A DNA stretch of 64,000 nt from Variovorax sp. CF313 (lineage in GTDB: Bacteria > Pseudomonadota > Gammaproteobacteria > Burkholderiales > Burkholderiaceae_C), in contig NZ_AKIW01000007.1 in assembly GCF_000282635.1 (NCBI RefSeq), forward strand, positions 62,001-126,000, given 5' to 3'. The notes under the pieces are model-generated. The model had not been told where the DNA came from. It did not search any database and saw only the letters and a program-made list of their open reading frames with translations. Below, piece after piece: positions 59,986 to 64,000 of this stretch (position 1 is its first letter; each line of letters opens with the position of its first letter). The translations under genes were made by a program, and so were the position numbers.

Positions 59986-62154
59986 TCAGAACGCCACGGA
60001 AGCCTGCAGGTAGATCGTGCGCGGCTGTCCCACGTACTTGCCGCCGTTGTTGTCCACCGAGCGGTTGAAGTAGCGGCGGTCGAACAGGTTCTTCACGCCC
60101 ACCGCGAGCTTCAGGTTGCTCATCGATGGGCCGAAGTCGTAGGCCGCGCGCAGGTTCATCGTGGCGTAGCCGGGGATGTCGCCCAGCCGGCCGGTCGCGT
60201 CTTCCAGCGTGACGTACCTTGCGCCGTCGTCCGGCGAACCCGGCGAGCGCTGCTTCGACTGCGCGTAGATGTCGGCGTTGAAGGTCCACGGCCCGCGCTC
60301 GTAGCGCGCGCCCAGCGTCGCCACCTGGCGCGAATAGAAGGGCAGATCGCGCCCGGCGAAGGCGCCGGCCTTCGAGATGGCCTGCGTGTACGTGTAGGTG
60401 CCGGACACCGACAGCCCCTTGAGCGAGTCGCTCAGCGTGCCGAGGTCGTAGCGCAGCGCCGACTCCAGCCCGCGGTGGCGCGTCGCGCCCAGGTCGGTCC
60501 ACTGGCCGACGTCGCCGGTGATGGAGCGCGCCAGCAGCAGCTCCTTGTCGAAGTTGATGTTGAACAGCGTGAGCTCGCCGCTCCAGGCCTCGCCCTTGTA
60601 GTGCGTGCCGATCTCGTACGTCTTGGCCTTCTCGGGGTGCAGCCCGGTGGTCGACTGCGCGAGCTGCGCGTACTGCTGCGGCCCGAACGAGACACCCGCG
60701 TTCGCGAACACCGACCAGCGATCGCTCATGCGATGGAGCACCGACAGCGTGGGCAGCCATTCGTCGGAGTCGATCTTCGGGTAGATCGCGTTGGTGACGC
60801 GGCCGTTGGTGAGGCTGTAGACGTCGTTGAACGAGCGGATCGATTCGTGCCGCACGCCGGGCGTGATCGTCCAGTTGCCGAAGTCGATGCGGTCGTCGAT
60901 GTAGAACGCGTGCGCGGTCGTGCCCCCCTTGCTGGTCTGGTAGGCCGGGTTAGCCAGGCCGAAGGCGTCGAAGCCCGGGCGCGGCTGGTAGTAGGCGCTG
61001 CGCGTCGCGACTTCGGATGCCTCTTCCTTCAGGTAGCGGTAGCCGACGCTGACTTCCTGCACCACGCTGCCCGAATCGATCAGGCGCGAGTAGCGGGGTT
61101 CGACCGCGAAGGTCTTGTAGTTGCGCGGCGCCGAGGTGAGGCGGCGCCGGCCGCTGCTCGCACCGGTGCCTTCCTGCTCGAGAAAGCTGCTGCGGTAGGA
61201 GTCCGTGTAGTAGGTCAGCATCTCGAACTTGTTGATGCCGTCGTTGTGCGTGTACTTCACCGAGCCGTCGGTGCGGCGGCCGGTGAACTCGTCGAAGGGG
61301 CGGTCCGACTGGAAGGGGTTGGCCGCGAACTGCGCCGTCGTCAGGCCGCCGGGCATGCGGCCCTTGCCCTCGAAGTGGTGCAGCGTGACGGCGACGTCGT
61401 CGGTCTTCGAGATGCGGTAGGCGCCCTTGAGCATCAGGTCGTCGATGCTGGTGTGGTCGTTGCTCTGGCGGAAGCCGTCGCCGTGCGTGCCCGAATACAG
61501 CAGCGCCAGGCCCAGGCCGTTCTCGTTGGTGCCGCCGATGAAGAGGTTGGGCGTGGTCTTGGTGCCGCCGCCGTGCCCGGCGCTTTCCACGCCCACGTTC
61601 ACCTCGCCCGAGAACGGCTTCGGGATCGCGCGCGACACGAAATTGATGATGCCGCCCACGTTCTGGGGGCCGTAGCGCACCGAGCCCGCGCCGCGCACCA
61701 CGTCGACCGCTTCCAGGTTGCCCAGCGACAGCGGTGCCAGCGACAGCTGCGGCTGGCCGTAGGGCGCGTAGGCCAGCGGCACGCCGTCGAGCAACACGGT
61801 GGAGCGCGGCGACAGCCGCGAGGTCAGGCCGCGCACACCCACGTTGAGCGAGATGTCGCTGCCGCCGGTGCCGTTGCTCTCCTGAACCTGCACGCCGGGC
61901 ATCTGGCGCAGCACGTCGCGCACGTTGGACGAGCCGCTTTCCTGGATCTGCTTGCGCTCGATGATGCTTCGGGCACCGGGATGCTCGAGCACCTTGGTTT
62001 CGCTGGGGCTGCCGAGCCAGTCGCCGGTGACGGTGACGGTTTCCAGCGACTTGGCCGCGTCGGCGGCAGCGGGCTCGGCCTCGGCGGCGAAGCCCTGCAG
62101 GCTCAGGGGAAGCAGCGCCATCGCGATGGCTGTGCGTTTGCGTGTGAACAACAA
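59986..62154 (-). CDS. FecA-like TonB-dependent receptor
   Basis: A 722-residue outer membrane receptor. A TTG start at 62154 is preferred: GGAGGA lies 7 bp upstream and the resulting signal peptide has a basic N region (LFTRKRTAIAM, cleavage near FAAEA). The plug starts at once (ETVTVTGDW), and VRYGPQNVGGIINFVSRAIP is the FecA-like signature. The barrel ends with a C-terminal Phe (QASVAF). There is no N-terminal STN signalling domain, so it should not signal to a FecI/FecR pair. Likely ligands are ferric citrate or a related siderophore (inference). The PepSY gene upstream is on the same strand. Confidence 0.9.
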   Translation of the reverse strand: MLFTRKRTAIAMALLPLSLQGFAAEAEPAAADAAKSLETVTVTGDWLGSPSETKVLEHPGARSIIERKQIQESGSSNVRDVLRQMPGVQVQESNGTGGSDISLNVGVRGLTSRLSPRSTVLLDGVPLAYAPYGQPQLSLAPLSLGNLEAVDVVRGAGSVRYGPQNVGGIINFVSRAIPKPFSGEVNVGVESAGHGGGTKTTPNLFIGGTNENGLGLALLYSGTHGDGFRQSNDHTSIDDLMLKGAYRISKTDDVAVTLHHFEGKGRMPGGLTTAQFAANPFQSDRPFDEFTGRRTDGSVKYTHNDGINKFEMLTYYTDSYRSSFLEQEGTGASSGRRRLTSAPRNYKTFAVEPRYSRLIDSGSVVQEVSVGYRYLKEEASEVATRSAYYQPRPGFDAFGLANPAYQTSKGGTTAHAFYIDDRIDFGNWTITPGVRHESIRSFNDVYSLTNGRVTNAIYPKIDSDEWLPTLSVLHRMSDRWSVFANAGVSFGPQQYAQLAQSTTGLHPEKAKTYEIGTHYKGEAWSGELTLFNINFDKELLLARSITGDVGQWTDLGATRHRGLESALRYDLGTLSDSLKGLSVSGTYTYTQAISKAGAFAGRDLPFYSRQVATLGARYERGPWTFNADIYAQSKQRSPGSPDDGARYVTLEDATGRLGDIPGYATMNLRAAYDFGPSMSNLKLAVGVKNLFDRRYFNRSVDNNGGKYVGQPRTIYLQASVAF

Positions 62155-62216
62155 GGGAGATTCCTCCTGCGGTTTTTTGATGGTGAAGAAGTGGGTCGCG
62201 CGCGGCGTGGAGCCGT

Positions 62217-63350
62217 TCAGGGCGCCGTCCTGCCTCGGGCAAGCGTGTCGTTGTCGCGGGCGGCGCTCGCCACGGCGCGCCGGCGCCACCATAGCCAGCC
62301 GCCGCTCAGGCCCAGGCCGCCGAGCGCCAGGCCCAGCAGCGCCGTGAGCGTCTCGTGCAGCGGGCCGCCCAGCTCGCCGGTGTGCAGTGGGTAGATCACC
62401 GCCACCGCGCCGTTGCCCGCGTCGAGGTCCTGCCACTTGCGCGCGGCCAGCACCTCGCCCGTCACAGGGTTCAGCCACACCGAGCCGATGCCGTTCGGAT
62501 GCGGGTCGTCCGAGAGGCGGAAGCGCACCCGCATCGGCCGGCTGGTCTTGGCGGGCACCTGGATGAAGCCGATGGGCTGGCCCGGGTACACCTGCCGGGC
62601 GCGGGCCACGAGCTCGTCCAGCGGCAGGCGCGGGCCGGCCGCCGCACCCTTGGCGATCACCGGCGGCTTCAGCGGCTGCTGCCCCATCGCGCGGGAGATC
62701 GCATCGCCCAGCGGCCGCCACGCCATGTACGCGCCCGTGGCCACCGACACCGCGATCAGCAGCCCGAGCACCGCGCCGCCGGTGCGGTGCAGGTCGAACA
62801 AGCCGCGCAGCAGCCCGCGGTTCAGCGCGATGCGCAGCGAGGGCGGCCAGCGCACCGGCCACCACAGCACGATGCCCGTGACCAGCAGGAACAGGTAGGC
62901 CAGCGCTGCGAAGGCGAGCACGCCCTTGCCGGTGTCGTCCAGCAGCAGGCTGCTGTGCAGCTCGAACAGGATGTTGTAGGCGCCCTCGTGCGTGCCGCGC
63001 CGCCCCTGTTCGGCGCCGGTGGAGGGGTCGAGGTAGAGCGTGCCTTCCCACTTGCCGCGCACCAGCACCCACAGCGTGTCGGTGGGCTTGCGCGGTGGGC
63101 GCAGCGTGAAGTTGGCGTCGGGGCCGAACTCGGCCGCGAGGCGCTGGCGCAGGGGCTCCAGCGGCAGCGCGGCCGTGGTGGCATCACCGGCCGAGCGGGC
63201 GATGAAGAAGTCGGGATGCGTCTGGCGGTCGAGCGGCAGCGCCATCACCAGCACGGCGCCGAGCAGGGCGGTGAGTGCGAGGATCGGACCGAGCGTGAGG
63301 CCGATCCAGCGATGAACCTTGAGCCAGAGGCGTCTCAGAGGGGTGCGCAT
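62217..63350 (-). CDS. PepSY-associated TM helix protein (PiuB/iron-regulated membrane protein)
   Basis: A 377-residue inner membrane protein with four helices: LWLKVHRWIGLTLGPILALT at the N terminus, LAYLFLLVTGIVLWWP, GAVLGLLIAVSVATGAYMAW and a C-terminal one ending in WLWWRRR. PepSY-like periplasmic parts lie between (FELHSSLLLDD; YPLHTGELGGPLHE with conserved His). Family members often accompany TonB receptors and may reduce or release iron from siderophores in the periplasm. It is 62 bp upstream of the receptor, in the same operon. The start at 63350 is used; no convincing Fur box was found upstream. Confidence 0.88.
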   Translation of the reverse strand: MRTPLRRLWLKVHRWIGLTLGPILALTALLGAVLVMALPLDRQTHPDFFIARSAGDATTAALPLEPLRQRLAAEFGPDANFTLRPPRKPTDTLWVLVRGKWEGTLYLDPSTGAEQGRRGTHEGAYNILFELHSSLLLDDTGKGVLAFAALAYLFLLVTGIVLWWPVRWPPSLRIALNRGLLRGLFDLHRTGGAVLGLLIAVSVATGAYMAWRPLGDAISRAMGQQPLKPPVIAKGAAAGPRLPLDELVARARQVYPGQPIGFIQVPAKTSRPMRVRFRLSDDPHPNGIGSVWLNPVTGEVLAARKWQDLDAGNGAVAVIYPLHTGELGGPLHETLTALLGLALGGLGLSGGWLWWRRRAVASAARDNDTLARGRTAP

Positions 63351-63438
63351 GACCAACAGAGGAGCGGCGGGCCCCTCGGAGAATGTTGTTGGCTGGCGCC
63401 CCGCGGGGGCGTTGGCTGGAAAAGATAACCACCGACGC

Positions 63439-63462
63439 AAAACAGCCGCCTTCAGGCGGCTG
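63439..63462 (-). terminator. purB intrinsic terminator
   Basis: CAGCCGCC / GGCGGCTG, an 8-bp stem with a four-base loop at 63443-63462; on the minus strand it runs into TTTTGCG, about 20 bp after the purB stop. Confidence 0.8.
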
Positions 63463-63481
63463 GTGCATCGATACAGGAAGC

Positions 63482-64000
<519 letters not shown>

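Noticed and set aside
60475-62394. A 639-codon open frame opposite the TonB-dependent receptor
   Set aside because: Composition is that of an antisense shadow and it runs past the receptor's signal peptide and ribosome binding site.
63351-63438. Fur box ahead of the PepSY/TonB receptor operon
   Set aside because: Searched by eye for GATAATGATAATCATTATC-like sequence; only a short TTATC fragment is present.

Overview
The window is GC-rich, densely coded, and reads like the chromosome of a Comamonadaceae betaproteobacterium, most likely Variovorax or a close relative. This rests on gene content: a Bug/TctC-type binding protein, a second infA paralogue with a C-terminal extension, a short type 2 ArgC, a DUF3717-DUF1289 protein, MocR and LysR regulators divergent from exporters, and a betaproteobacterial minor pilin operon. 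No rRNA, tRNA, CRISPR array, insertion sequence or prophage was recognised. The window opens inside an FAD oxidoreductase gene and closes inside purB.

Region by region. 1-4.3 kb: oxidoreductase plus GntR regulator, fatty acid desaturase, EamA exporter divergent from LysR with a three-copy operator motif. 4.3-11.8 kb: MATE exporter, dbpA, an infA paralogue, an MFS exporter divergent from MocR. 11.8-15.2 kb: sugar isomerase, class I glutamine amidotransferase, lipoprotein, TctC-like protein. 15.2-19.9 kb: topB with a fused SWIB domain, divergent from a SET-domain methyltransferase with a lysine-rich tail, then birA. 19.8-26.6 kb: TctE/TctD-like two-component system, marR, recA-recX with two LexA-like boxes, membrane proteins, argC. 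26.7-29.6 kb: sucCD and a TerC protein. 29.7-34.3 kb: a signalling block of PP2C phosphatase, FHA protein, CHASE2 adenylate cyclase and a cyclic-nucleotide phosphodiesterase.

34.4-54.2 kb is the most coherent accessory block. It has pilA with a sigma-54 promoter, then a lower-GC run of glycan genes (GT-C-like membrane protein, three GT2 enzymes, sugar aminotransferase, acyltransferase, flippase, methyltransferase). On the other strand follows the minor pilin operon pilE-fimT-pilV-pilW-pilX-pilY1, and divergent from that a PglL-type O-oligosaccharyltransferase. Together they look like a type IV pilus locus that carries its own pilin glycosylation pathway (inference).

54.2-64 kb: moaC, an M48/BepA-like protease, a second TerC protein behind a recognisable yybP-ykoY manganese riboswitch, several small conserved proteins, yaeQ, a FecA-like TonB-dependent receptor with a PepSY membrane protein, and the 3' end of purB.
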